NCBI GenBank assembly: GCA_963732415.1
Contig: CAVSZK010000019.1
Coordinates: 885,845 to 949,844 of the forward strand
DNA: 64,000 bases
Source: RPQJ01 sp963732415
GTDB taxonomy: Bacteria; Pseudomonadota; Gammaproteobacteria; Steroidobacterales; Steroidobacteraceae
Direction: 5' to 3'
Made by a program: the position numbers and the translations under genes. Under the pieces are notes generated by a model. That model did not search any database. It was not told the origin of the DNA and was given only the letters and a program-made list of their open reading frames with translations. How positions within the stretch are numbered: the stretch's first letter is position 1; every line of letters begins with the position of its first letter. Shown in pieces: positions 17,126-24,391 of the stretch.

Positions 17126-17953
17126 ATGCAGAGATTCACCGCGCTGCTTGCCATCACGCTGACCCTGGCGCTCGGAAATTCCGCCGCAGTGGCGGACGAG
17201 AGAACGGACACGCGCCTCGAGGGCGCACGCGTCGTCTTTGAGAGCTTCACCGGAATATCCGAGCAGGCAATCCCGGGCTGGATGCTGGAACGCGCCTATG
17301 GAATCGTAGTGGTTCCCAGGGTCTTCGAGATGGCCGTTGGTTTCGGCGGGCGCGGCGGGCGCGGCGTGATGGCCGTGCGCAACCCTGACGGCACCTGGAG
17401 TAATCCGGTATTTCTCAATCTATACGGCGGCAGCTTCGGATTCCAGTTCGGCATGCAGATGACCGACGTCGTGCTGGTACTCATGTCGCGCAAGACCGTC
17501 GAGGGCATCAGCGGCGGGAAGTTCATACTCGGCGCGGACGCCAGCGTGGCCGCCGGTCCGGTCGGCCGCACGGCCTCTGCAAACACGGACCCCATGCTCA
17601 AGGCCCAGGTGCTGTCGTATTCGCGCAGCGAGGGCGTCTTTGCCGGCGTCTCGCTGGAAGGTACCGTGCTCGCTGTCGATGACGGCGCGAACGAAACCGC
17701 CTATGGCGTGACGGGCATCCTCGCCTCGCAGATCCTCGCGGGCCAGGTAGGAACTCCACCCGCGGCAGCGCTCGCGTTCAGGGCGGCGCTGGAGCACGCG
17801 ACAAGCGGGGCGGCATCGGCTGAGGCCCCGGCCACGACCGACACGACCGCCCCGGCCGCAGCACCTTCCGCACCCGACGACCACGCGTCGAGCGCTCCGG
17901 TGCAGACCTACCCGATGGAAGATCCGGAGCCGGGCGCACCGCCGCCGAACTGA
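17126..17953 (+). CDS. Exported SYLF/Ysc84-domain lipid-binding protein
   Basis: 275 aa from the ATG at 17126; a GTG two codons upstream (17120) is an alternative start. An N-terminal signal peptide (MQRFTALLAITLTLALGNSAAVA) directs it to the periplasm. The SYLF domain spans about residues 40-205: IPGWMLERAYGIVVVPRVFE, GFGGRGGRGVMAVR and the SxxxG-type LSYSRSEGVFAGVSLEG stretch with AYG near 190. The last 60 residues are Pro/Ala/Thr-rich and likely disordered. SYLF proteins bind phospholipid; the bacterial function is not settled. The gene runs convergently into the methyltransferase at 17958 with a 4-base gap. Confidence 0.88.
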   Translation: MQRFTALLAITLTLALGNSAAVADERTDTRLEGARVVFESFTGISEQAIPGWMLERAYGIVVVPRVFEMAVGFGGRGGRGVMAVRNPDGTWSNPVFLNLYGGSFGFQFGMQMTDVVLVLMSRKTVEGISGGKFILGADASVAAGPVGRTASANTDPMLKAQVLSYSRSEGVFAGVSLEGTVLAVDDGANETAYGVTGILASQILAGQVGTPPAAALAFRAALEHATSGAASAEAPATTDTTAPAAAPSAPDDHASSAPVQTYPMEDPEPGAPPPN

Positions 17954-17957
17954 CCCG

Positions 17958-18764
17958 TCAGCGCCGGAACACGCCCCGCACCAGCCTCACCTGGCCTTCC
18001 TCGAGGCTGCGCCGCGCATTGGTGGCCTTCTGCCCCAGGTTGTCGACGAACACCGACAGGCCCAGTTGACCCGGCGCCGCGGGCGTGGCGTTCGCCACGG
18101 TACGACCGAGGTGCTCGTCGCTGGTGTCCTCGAACATGACCACGGCGAAACCGCACTCGCCGAGCATCGCGCTCATCTCGTCAGCCGGGACCAGGCAGTT
18201 GTCGCCTGGCTCGGTCGCCCACGGCAGCGGGTAATACGTGGTGGGCTGCCGGCCTGCCGCCATTTCCTGGAAGGCAAACCGGCCACCGGGCTTCAGGACG
18301 CGGAACATCTCGCTGTAAAGCCCGCGCTTGTCCGCGATGTTCATGCCGACGTTCTGCATCCAGACGGCATCGAACGACTGGTCGGGGAACGGCAGGTCGA
18401 GCGCGCTCGCCTGGTGCACCGCGACCCGGTCATCGAGACCGGTCAGCCGGTTCAGCAGCGCCGCGCCGGTGCAGTAGTCGGACGACAGGTCGACACAATC
18501 GACGCGGCAACCGGCTTCGGACGCCAGCATCCGCGCGGGACCGGCGAGCCCGGCGCCGATGTCGAGTACCCGGTCGTCCGCCCGGATCTGCGCCAGCTCC
18601 AGCAGCTCGCGTGAAGCACGCAGGCCACCGGTGTGGAAATGGTCGAGGGGCGCAAGCTGCTCGGGCGACAGCCGCTGGCCAGGATCCAGTCCCGCCGTGC
18701 GCAGGGCCGCAAGGATTCGCGCCTCGATGTCGCGCGCCGAATAGTGTTCTTCCAGATTGGTCAT
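17958..18764 (-). CDS. SAM-dependent class I methyltransferase
   Basis: 268 aa, cytoplasmic. The Rossmann methyltransferase core starts near residue 60 with VLDIGAGLAGPARML (motif I), then CVDLSSDYCTGAALLNRL, LPFPDQSFDAVWMQNVGMNI and FRVLKPGGRFAFQEM. It resembles the UbiE/sarcosine-dimethylglycine methyltransferase type group (Methyltransf_11). The N-terminal 55 residues form a helical cap (EEHYSARDIEARILAALRTAGL). The substrate is unknown. Another methyltransferase follows 30 bases downstream of... the divergent side at 18795 on the same strand upstream, so the two probably share a transcript. Confidence 0.85.
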   Translation of the reverse strand: MTNLEEHYSARDIEARILAALRTAGLDPGQRLSPEQLAPLDHFHTGGLRASRELLELAQIRADDRVLDIGAGLAGPARMLASEAGCRVDCVDLSSDYCTGAALLNRLTGLDDRVAVHQASALDLPFPDQSFDAVWMQNVGMNIADKRGLYSEMFRVLKPGGRFAFQEMAAGRQPTTYYPLPWATEPGDNCLVPADEMSAMLGECGFAVVMFEDTSDEHLGRTVANATPAAPGQLGLSVFVDNLGQKATNARRSLEEGQVRLVRGVFRR

Positions 18765-18794
18765 TACCCCCCCCTGATTCTTGCCTGCGCAGGA

Positions 18795-19478
18795 TCAGGC
18801 ACTCTTGCGTGCCAGCACGACCTCCGACGGAAACAGCATCTGTTGATGGTATTCCCTCGTTTCGACGGTGAACTGGTGTTTCCCAAGCCTGTCCGCCATC
18901 TGCACGCCGCGACAGCCGCCCAGGGCCCTGGGTGAGAGTCTGTAGATGGCTTCATACACCCTGCTCGCCCGGGACATGCCCCGGGCCATGTTCACGAGCA
19001 CCAATCGGCCACCGGGCCGCAATACCCGACTGAACTCGTCCAGGATTCGGTCCATGTCCGCGTATGGAATGAGGTCGAACATGTAGCTGTTGAACAGGAT
19101 GTCGATCGACCCGGATCGGGCCGGAAGATCGAAGGCCGTCCCGATCTCGAGCCGGTAATCCACTCCGGAGAACTGGCGCATGCGGGTCCTGGCCCTGGCC
19201 AGCATTCCAGGCGAGAGGTCGATCCCGAGGTTCTGTCCATGGGGGTTTCTTTGCAGGATCTCGCGGAATGCCACGCCCGTGCCGACGGCCACCTCCAGGA
19301 TCGACTGGCTGTCCTCGATGGCGGCCAGTTCGATCGCCCGCGCCATCGCCCGGGACTCGGTGAGTCGCCCCCAGAGGTCATAGACGCCGGCAATCCGATC
19401 GTAGACATGCGGGATGTCGGCCTGGGAAATTTGGGCGTCCAGTTCCATCTGGCGATCGCGAAGACGTGGCTGGCTCAT
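18795..19478 (-). CDS. UbiE-like SAM-dependent methyltransferase
   Basis: 227 aa from the ATG at 19478, which has GGGGG at about 7 bases upstream; a second in-frame ATG lies ten codons in. Motif I is ILEVAVGTGVAFREIL, followed by GIDLSPGMLARARTRMRQF and FSRVLRPGGRLVLVNMARG. Overall it looks like phospholipid N-methyltransferase or menaquinone/ubiquinone C-methyltransferase relatives: YDRIAGVYDLWGRLTESRAM at the N-terminus is the UbiE-type opening. Substrate not assignable. It is divergent from the M20 gene and 30 bases ahead of the next methyltransferase on the same strand. Confidence 0.87.
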   Translation of the reverse strand: MSQPRLRDRQMELDAQISQADIPHVYDRIAGVYDLWGRLTESRAMARAIELAAIEDSQSILEVAVGTGVAFREILQRNPHGQNLGIDLSPGMLARARTRMRQFSGVDYRLEIGTAFDLPARSGSIDILFNSYMFDLIPYADMDRILDEFSRVLRPGGRLVLVNMARGMSRASRVYEAIYRLSPRALGGCRGVQMADRLGKHQFTVETREYHQQMLFPSEVVLARKSA

Positions 19479-19562
19479 GCGTTCCCCCGGCAATATATTT
19501 CGTCGAGCAACTTGGGCATTATCAATGGACACCCCTCCCTTTACGACAACATGGGAACAGCG

Positions 19563-21068
19563 ATGAATAAAAGAGCGGTCCTTGTAGCGACCCTGGCAAG
19601 CGCCGCGTGCCTGCTTGCAAACCAGCCTGCCTGGTCTGACGAATCGGACTTCGGCGCGATCAAGGCCGCGATTGCGGAGCAGCATGACGAGGGCGTGAAA
19701 CGGTTGCAGGAATGGATCCACCTGCCGTCGATCGCGGCAGAAGATCGCGGGTATCCGGCGGGCCCCGAGCACATGGTCAAGCTGCTCAAGGACGCCGGTT
19801 TCCAGCACGCGACCATCGTCGAGACCGACGGCAAGCCGGGCGTGTTCGCCACGCTGGATGCAGGGGCAGAGCGCACTGTCGGACTGTACTTCATGTACGA
19901 CGTGAAGCAGTTCGACCCGGAGGAATGGTCTTCGCCGCCGCTCGAGGCGCTGCTGGTGGACAAGCCCGGGCTGGGCAAGGCGATCGTCGGCCGCGGCGCA
20001 GTGAACCAGAAGGGTCCCGAAGCCGCGTTCATCGCCGCCTTGCATGCGTTCCGGGCCGCCGGCAAGACCCTGCCGGTGAACCTCGTGCTGGTCGCGGAAG
20101 GCGAGGAAGAAATCGGTTCGCCGCACATCGGCCAGATCGTGCACCGACCCGAGGTGCAGAAGGCACTGGCCGGCACGATCGGTGTGTTCATGCCCTCGGC
20201 CTCGCAGGACCCGGACGGCATCGTGACCGTCAGCCTCGGAGCCAAGGGAATTATCGAAGTCCAGCTGACCGCCAGCGGCGAGCTGTGGGGCCGCGGCCCC
20301 GGCAAGGACGTCCACTCCTCGCTCAAGGCCATGATCGACGGACCGGCCTGGCACCTGGTGCATGCGCTGGACAGCCTGGTCTCGGCCGACGGCAACACGA
20401 TCACCATCGACAACTATCCCCAGCCGCTGCCGGTGACGGCCGCGGAAAAGGCAATGATCGCCGAGGCCGCGGCGCGCCGCAGCGAAGCGCAGATGAAGAA
20501 GCAGCTGAGCACCAAGGTCTGGATCGATGACCTGCCGTTCGAGCAGGCACTCGAGCGACTGGTGTCGCAGCCCACGGTCAATATCGAGGGGCTGGTCGGG
20601 GGCTACACCGGACCGGGCGGCAAGACCGTCCTGCCCCACCAGGCAACGGCGAAACTCGACTTCCGCCTCGTGCCGGGCATGACAGCGGCCGGCGCGCTGG
20701 CGGCGCTGAAGGCCCATCTCGTCAACCACGGATTCGGCGACATCGAAGTGAACATGTCGGGCGGTTACGACCCGACCAGCACGCCGCTGGACGCGCCGCT
20801 GATCCAGGCCCAGGTCGCGGTGCTGAAGCGCGATGGCATCGATCCGCTGATCTGGCCGCGCAATGCGGGTTCCTATCCGGGCTTTGTTTTCACCGGCCCG
20901 CCGTTGAACCTGGCTTCCGGGCACTTCGGCCTCGGCCACGGCAGTGGCGCGCACGCGCCGGACGAGTACTTCGTCGTTGAATCGACCAACCCCAACATCG
21001 ACGGCTGGGATGGCGCGGTGATGTCCTATGTCGAGTACCTGTACGAACTCGCAAAGCAGCCGGATTAG
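19563..21068 (+). CDS. Exported M20-family metallopeptidase homologue with altered metal ligands
   Basis: 501 aa. A signal peptide (MNKRAVLVATLASAACLLANQPAWS) sends it to the periplasm; an ATG four codons upstream (19551) is an alternative start. The M20 fold is clear: the GLYFMYDVKQFDPEEW stretch at 107-122, GRGAVNQKG at 143-151, AEGEEEIGSP at 178-187, a dimerisation domain (GKDVHSSLKAM) and the C-terminal LGHGSGAHAPDEYF. In typical M20 enzymes the first stretch reads GHYDV and the second GRGAxDxKG; here the zinc-ligand histidine is Met111 and the bridging aspartate is Asn148. The other ligands remain. It may be a subfamily with a different metal site or lost hydrolase activity. Substrate unknown. 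Confidence 0.88.
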   Translation: MNKRAVLVATLASAACLLANQPAWSDESDFGAIKAAIAEQHDEGVKRLQEWIHLPSIAAEDRGYPAGPEHMVKLLKDAGFQHATIVETDGKPGVFATLDAGAERTVGLYFMYDVKQFDPEEWSSPPLEALLVDKPGLGKAIVGRGAVNQKGPEAAFIAALHAFRAAGKTLPVNLVLVAEGEEEIGSPHIGQIVHRPEVQKALAGTIGVFMPSASQDPDGIVTVSLGAKGIIEVQLTASGELWGRGPGKDVHSSLKAMIDGPAWHLVHALDSLVSADGNTITIDNYPQPLPVTAAEKAMIAEAAARRSEAQMKKQLSTKVWIDDLPFEQALERLVSQPTVNIEGLVGGYTGPGGKTVLPHQATAKLDFRLVPGMTAAGALAALKAHLVNHGFGDIEVNMSGGYDPTSTPLDAPLIQAQVAVLKRDGIDPLIWPRNAGSYPGFVFTGPPLNLASGHFGLGHGSGAHAPDEYFVVESTNPNIDGWDGAVMSYVEYLYELAKQPD

Positions 21069-21122
21069 TTCCCGGTATTCCGAACCGACCCACGGCGAAA
21101 ACGGAACCACCTGCCCTTGTCC

Positions 21123-21626
21123 ATGATTTTCAATCCTCGACGACGCCTGCTGGTCCACACCGGTGCGCTGGTTCTCGGTGCGCTTTGCGCGGGACTGGTC
21201 ACGTCACCGCGAGCATTGGCCAGGTACACGTACGTGCCGGCTGCGACGATCCCGGAGTCGGCGCTGATCCAGCCTGCAGCGCTGGTTGCGATACTGCAGG
21301 ACTCCCCTGACCGGGCGCCGCTGATGCTGCAGGTCGGCGCGCACGTGCTCTACGTCCAGGCACACATCCCGGGCTCAGAATACGTGGGGCCGGGCGAGGA
21401 AGACGAGGGTCTCGAGGCACTTCGCGCACGCGTCGCGAAGCTGCCGCGGGACACGCCGGTCGTCATCTACTGCGGCTGCTGTCCCTGGGATCATTGCCGC
21501 AACATCGGCGGCGCATTCGCGGCGCTGCAGCGCCTCGGATTCACAGAGGTGAAGGTCCTGCATATCGAGTCCAACTTCGGCAGCAACTGGGTGGACCAGG
21601 GATATCCCGTCGCTGGAGGCGAGTGA
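21123..21626 (+). CDS. Exported rhodanese-like protein
   Basis: 167 aa from the ATG at 21123; a TTG two codons upstream is also possible. The N-terminus NPRRRLLVHTGALVLGALCAGL is an Arg-rich signal segment, so periplasmic or membrane-anchored. The rhodanese fold covers about residues 50-160: LMLQVGAHVLYVQAHIPGSEY, LPRDTPVVIYCGCCPWDHC with a cysteine cluster where the active-site loop lies, then NIGGAFAALQRLGFTEVKVL and WVDQGYPVAGG. The loop CGCCPWDHC has four cysteines, more than the single catalytic cysteine of standard rhodaneses. Probably a sulfur-transfer or thiol-handling protein. It lies 54 bases after the M20 gene and 2 bases before the GFA gene. Confidence 0.82.
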   Translation: MIFNPRRRLLVHTGALVLGALCAGLVTSPRALARYTYVPAATIPESALIQPAALVAILQDSPDRAPLMLQVGAHVLYVQAHIPGSEYVGPGEEDEGLEALRARVAKLPRDTPVVIYCGCCPWDHCRNIGGAFAALQRLGFTEVKVLHIESNFGSNWVDQGYPVAGGE

Positions 21627-21628
21627 GA

Positions 21629-22030
21629 ATGGCACGAGGAGAATGCAACTGCGGCGCAGTCGCGTTCGAGATCGACGCCGCGCTGTCGGGCGTATACGTG
21701 TGTCACTGCTCGATCTGTCGCAGGTCCACTGGCAGCAGCGGGATCGCGGTGGTCATCGTCGACAACGGCGCCTTCCGGTGGACACGCGGTAAAGAACAGA
21801 TTGCGACCTGGAAGAAGCCGAACGCCGACTGGGAGACCTGGTTCTGCAGGACGTGCGGCTCTCGGTTGCCGGGCGCCAATGACGAATCGCGAATGTTCGT
21901 TCCGGCCGGGTTGATCTCGGATGGCGGTGACGCGCTCAGGGTCATTCACCACATCTGGGTCGGTTCGAAGGCCGGTTGGGATGAGATAGGAGACCGGGGC
22001 AAACAGCACCCCGAAGCATTCGAGGGATAG
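21629..22030 (+). CDS. GFA-family (glutathione-dependent formaldehyde-activating/CENP-V) protein
   Basis: 133 aa, cytoplasmic, start ATG at 21629 with GGAGG 9 bases upstream. Cysteine pattern of the GFA domain: CNC at residues 6-8, CHCSIC near 29-34, and CRTC near 72-75; these bind structural and catalytic zinc in the family. FRWTRGKEQIATWKKP and FVPAGLISDGGDALRVIHHIWVGSKAGW match the C-terminal half. Substrates are mostly unknown apart from glutathione adducts in a few members. It probably shares a transcript with the rhodanese-like gene. Confidence 0.88.
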   Translation: MARGECNCGAVAFEIDAALSGVYVCHCSICRRSTGSSGIAVVIVDNGAFRWTRGKEQIATWKKPNADWETWFCRTCGSRLPGANDESRMFVPAGLISDGGDALRVIHHIWVGSKAGWDEIGDRGKQHPEAFEG

Positions 22031-22064
22031 TCGCGATTACCCGAATATTGCTGTTTCCTTACCC

Positions 22065-22958
22065 TCACGATGTCTCCGGCGAACGGGCAAGTCCGTCGAG
22101 GAACCTGGCCGCGATGGGCGACAGACTCTTGCCGCGCGGGTAGAGGATCCACCAGTTCGAGTGCAACGGAAAGCCCGCGACGTTGAGGATCGCGAGGCCC
22201 GGGCCCACTCCCTTGCTGCCCAGGGCGTGGCGCGACACGACCGCGATACCCATGCCGGCGGCGACGATCTCCTTGATAGCCTCGTTGCTGCCGATCTCCA
22301 GGCGTACGTCGGGCACCAGGCCCGCGCGCTTGAAGTGCGCATCGCAGGCGAGACGGGTCCCCGAGCCCGGTTCGCGGAGGATGAACCGCTCGCGGGCGAG
22401 CCGCGCGATTGGCAGGCGTTTCCTGCCGGCGAGCGGGTGCGACGCGGCGGCAATGACCACCAGCGGATTAGGCAGGAACGGGTGGCGCTCGAGCGCGATG
22501 TCTGAGGGCGGAATCGACATGACGTAGAGGTCGTCGCGGTTTTCGCGCATGCGGGCAATGACACCGTCGCGGTTGAGAACCTCCAGCGCGATGTCGATGT
22601 CTGGATGCCGTGCGCAGAATCGACCCAGGATGCGCGGCACGACGTACTTGGCGGTACTGACGAGTGCGACTCGAAGGCGGCCGCGCGTTAGCCCCTTCAT
22701 CGCGTCGATGCGCTGGACGAATGCCGCCCACTCGTCGCTCATCGCCCGGGCCGTCCGCAGGAGATCCTCGCCCGCCTGTGTGAGATGGATGCGGTTGTCG
22801 ACTCGCTCGTAGAGGGACAGCCCCACCGCGTCAGTCAGGTCCTTCAACTGCATCGACACCGTGGGCTGGGTCACATGGCAGGCCTTCGCGGCCGCCGTGA
22901 CGCTCCCGTGCTCCGCGAGGGCGGCGAAGAGGCGCAACTGGCGTAGCGTCGTATGCAT
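22065..22958 (-). CDS. LysR-type transcriptional regulator (CbbR/CmpR-like)
   Basis: 297 aa. The N-terminal winged helix-turn-helix (residues 3-62) reads LRQLRLFAALAEHGSVTAAAKACHVTQPTVSMQLKDL (given here only in outline: HTH centred on residues 18-40). The effector-binding domain follows from residue 90. The N-terminus is most like CbbR/CmpR regulators of carbon fixation and bicarbonate uptake (family knowledge). It is divergent from the SbtA-type bicarbonate transporter across a 93-base A+T-rich spacer, the classic LysR regulator/target arrangement, so it likely controls that gene in response to a carbon metabolite. GAGGA precedes its ATG. Confidence 0.88.
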   Translation of the reverse strand: MHTTLRQLRLFAALAEHGSVTAAAKACHVTQPTVSMQLKDLTDAVGLSLYERVDNRIHLTQAGEDLLRTARAMSDEWAAFVQRIDAMKGLTRGRLRVALVSTAKYVVPRILGRFCARHPDIDIALEVLNRDGVIARMRENRDDLYVMSIPPSDIALERHPFLPNPLVVIAAASHPLAGRKRLPIARLARERFILREPGSGTRLACDAHFKRAGLVPDVRLEIGSNEAIKEIVAAGMGIAVVSRHALGSKGVGPGLAILNVAGFPLHSNWWILYPRGKSLSPIAARFLDGLARSPETS

Positions 22959-23051
22959 AGATATTCCTCGATGGCTCCTAAATGTTTTATTGATTTTACT
23001 CTATTGTGTACACCTCGTACCGTGCCGGCCCAGTCATTACCGGGACGCCTC
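22959..23051. promoter_or_regulatory. Divergent LysR/sbtA control region
   Basis: 93-base spacer markedly richer in A+T than its surroundings. It contains the perfect palindrome GTGTACAC at 23006-23013 and, on the minus strand, TAAAAT (22999-22994) as a possible -10 for the regulator. LysR operators are usually T-N11-A dyads; several T/A pairs fit but none is clearly dominant, so the exact site is not assigned. Confidence 0.5.
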
Positions 23052-24065
23052 ATGCAAAGCTTTCTCGACCCCGCCATTCTCTTCTTCGTATTCGGCGTCG
23101 CGGCAGGACTCGCGCGCTCCAACCTTGAGATTCCGCCGCAGGTATCGCGCTTCCTCTCGCTCTACCTGCTGATGGCACTTGGGCTCAAGGGTGGCTTTGC
23201 ACTTGCCAAGTCCGGCCTTACCGCCGATGTCGCGGTGAGCATTGGCTGCGCGCTTGTGCTCGCAGTCGTCGTGCCCGCGATCGGATACCAATTGCTGCGC
23301 CGGATCGTGTCCGGCTTCGACGCCGCGGCCATCTCCGCGACCTACGGCTCGGTCAGCGCTGTCACGTTCATCACTGCGGCGCAGTATCTGGACGGCCGCG
23401 GCGTGGAGTACGGCGGTCACATGGCCGCGGCACTGGCCCTGATGGAGTCACCTGCCATCATCATGGCGGTCATCGCCGCCAACACGATACGCCGGTCGCA
23501 GATCGTGCCGGTGAGTGCTGGCTCTCACGGTGGGAACGCAGCCGCGGTGTCGGGTACGTCGCCGGACGCAGGCACGCCGCTGCGCAAGATCCTGCACGAG
23601 TCCTTCACCGACGGTGCACAGCTTCTGCTGCTCGGATCGATGGCAATCGGACTCGCGACCGGCGACGTCGGCAAGGCAATGATGCAACCCTTCTCCGGGG
23701 ATCTCTTCAAGGGCATGCTCGCCTTCTTCCTGCTCGATATGGGCCTCATGGCCGCGCGCAACTTCGGCGAGTTGCGCGGCAAGCCTCCGATGCTTCTCGC
23801 GTACGCCGTGTTCGGACCGCTCGCCCATGCGTCGCTCGCGCTCGCGCTTGCCATGCTGGCCGGCCTGTCACCCGGTAACGGCGCGCTGCTGATGGTACTG
23901 GCGGCGAGCGCCTCATACATCGCGGTGCCGGCTGTGCTGCGCTACGCGGTGCCGGAGGCGAATCCCTCGCTCTACTTCGGCATGTCGCTTGGCGTCACGT
24001 TCCCGCTCAACATCCTGTTTGGCATCCCGCTCTACACCAGCGTTGCCACTGCGGTGCTCGGGTAG
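23052..24065 (+). CDS. sbtA: SbtA-type sodium-dependent bicarbonate transporter
   Basis: 337 aa inner-membrane protein with about ten hydrophobic segments in two inverted halves. The opening FLDPAILFFVFGVAAGLARS and SLYLLMALGLKGGFAL are characteristic of SbtA (formerly DUF897). The second half has LFKGMLAFFLLDMGLMAARN and SYIAVPAVLRYAVPEANPSL. The ATG at 23052 is used; frames upstream stay open for 33 codons without homology. Cyanobacterial SbtA takes up bicarbonate with sodium and is controlled by the PII-like protein SbtB (established); no SbtB gene is adjacent here. Its divergent LysR neighbour suggests carbon-dependent regulation. Possible consumers are PEP carboxylase or biotin carboxylases; no RuBisCO is in the window. 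Confidence 0.9.
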   Translation: MQSFLDPAILFFVFGVAAGLARSNLEIPPQVSRFLSLYLLMALGLKGGFALAKSGLTADVAVSIGCALVLAVVVPAIGYQLLRRIVSGFDAAAISATYGSVSAVTFITAAQYLDGRGVEYGGHMAAALALMESPAIIMAVIAANTIRRSQIVPVSAGSHGGNAAAVSGTSPDAGTPLRKILHESFTDGAQLLLLGSMAIGLATGDVGKAMMQPFSGDLFKGMLAFFLLDMGLMAARNFGELRGKPPMLLAYAVFGPLAHASLALALAMLAGLSPGNGALLMVLAASASYIAVPAVLRYAVPEANPSLYFGMSLGVTFPLNILFGIPLYTSVATAVLG

Positions 24066-24391
24066 TCGGCCATCTCGCGGCGTGACCAGTGGTTCGATTG
24101 CACCTGACCCCGTTTCTCGATCTGCCTGGGGCGTGGGCGCGGTGCTCGCGGCGCCGTGCCCGAACGCCCGCACCATGACGGCTGGCCTCTGCCGGGAATT
24201 CCGCGAATGCATCGTCTCGAGCGGCGGTGGACGGGGAAGTCGCCGAGGTCGTGGCCATCGCACGCGCGCAGTGGGCCGCCGACGTGCAGGGCAAGAGCGT
24301 GGCCGACCAGTCGAGGGATAGCGAGCACAAATCCGCTTGTCGCGGTCGCTGGGGAATATAATTCCTCGGCCCCACCGATGCGAGGCTCGGC
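24066..24391. other. Non-coding gap after sbtA with a GACCCC-type repeat motif
   Basis: 326 bases without a convincing gene. TTCGATTGCACCTGACCCC at 24092-24110 is a short motif of the kind seen in interspersed palindromic repeats and recalls the GGGGACATTC elements at 4.4 kb in style, though not in sequence. From about 24190 to 24361 one plus-strand frame stays open (ending AAVDGEVAEVVAIARAQW... and a TAA), which could be the tail of a decayed gene; I do not recognise it and do not call it. Confidence 0.5.

Noticed and set aside
18795..21158. 787-codon minus-strand frame joining a methyltransferase with the antisense of the M20 gene
   Set aside because: Only the last 228 codons (start ATG 19478) are a methyltransferase; the rest is the shadow of the M20 gene.
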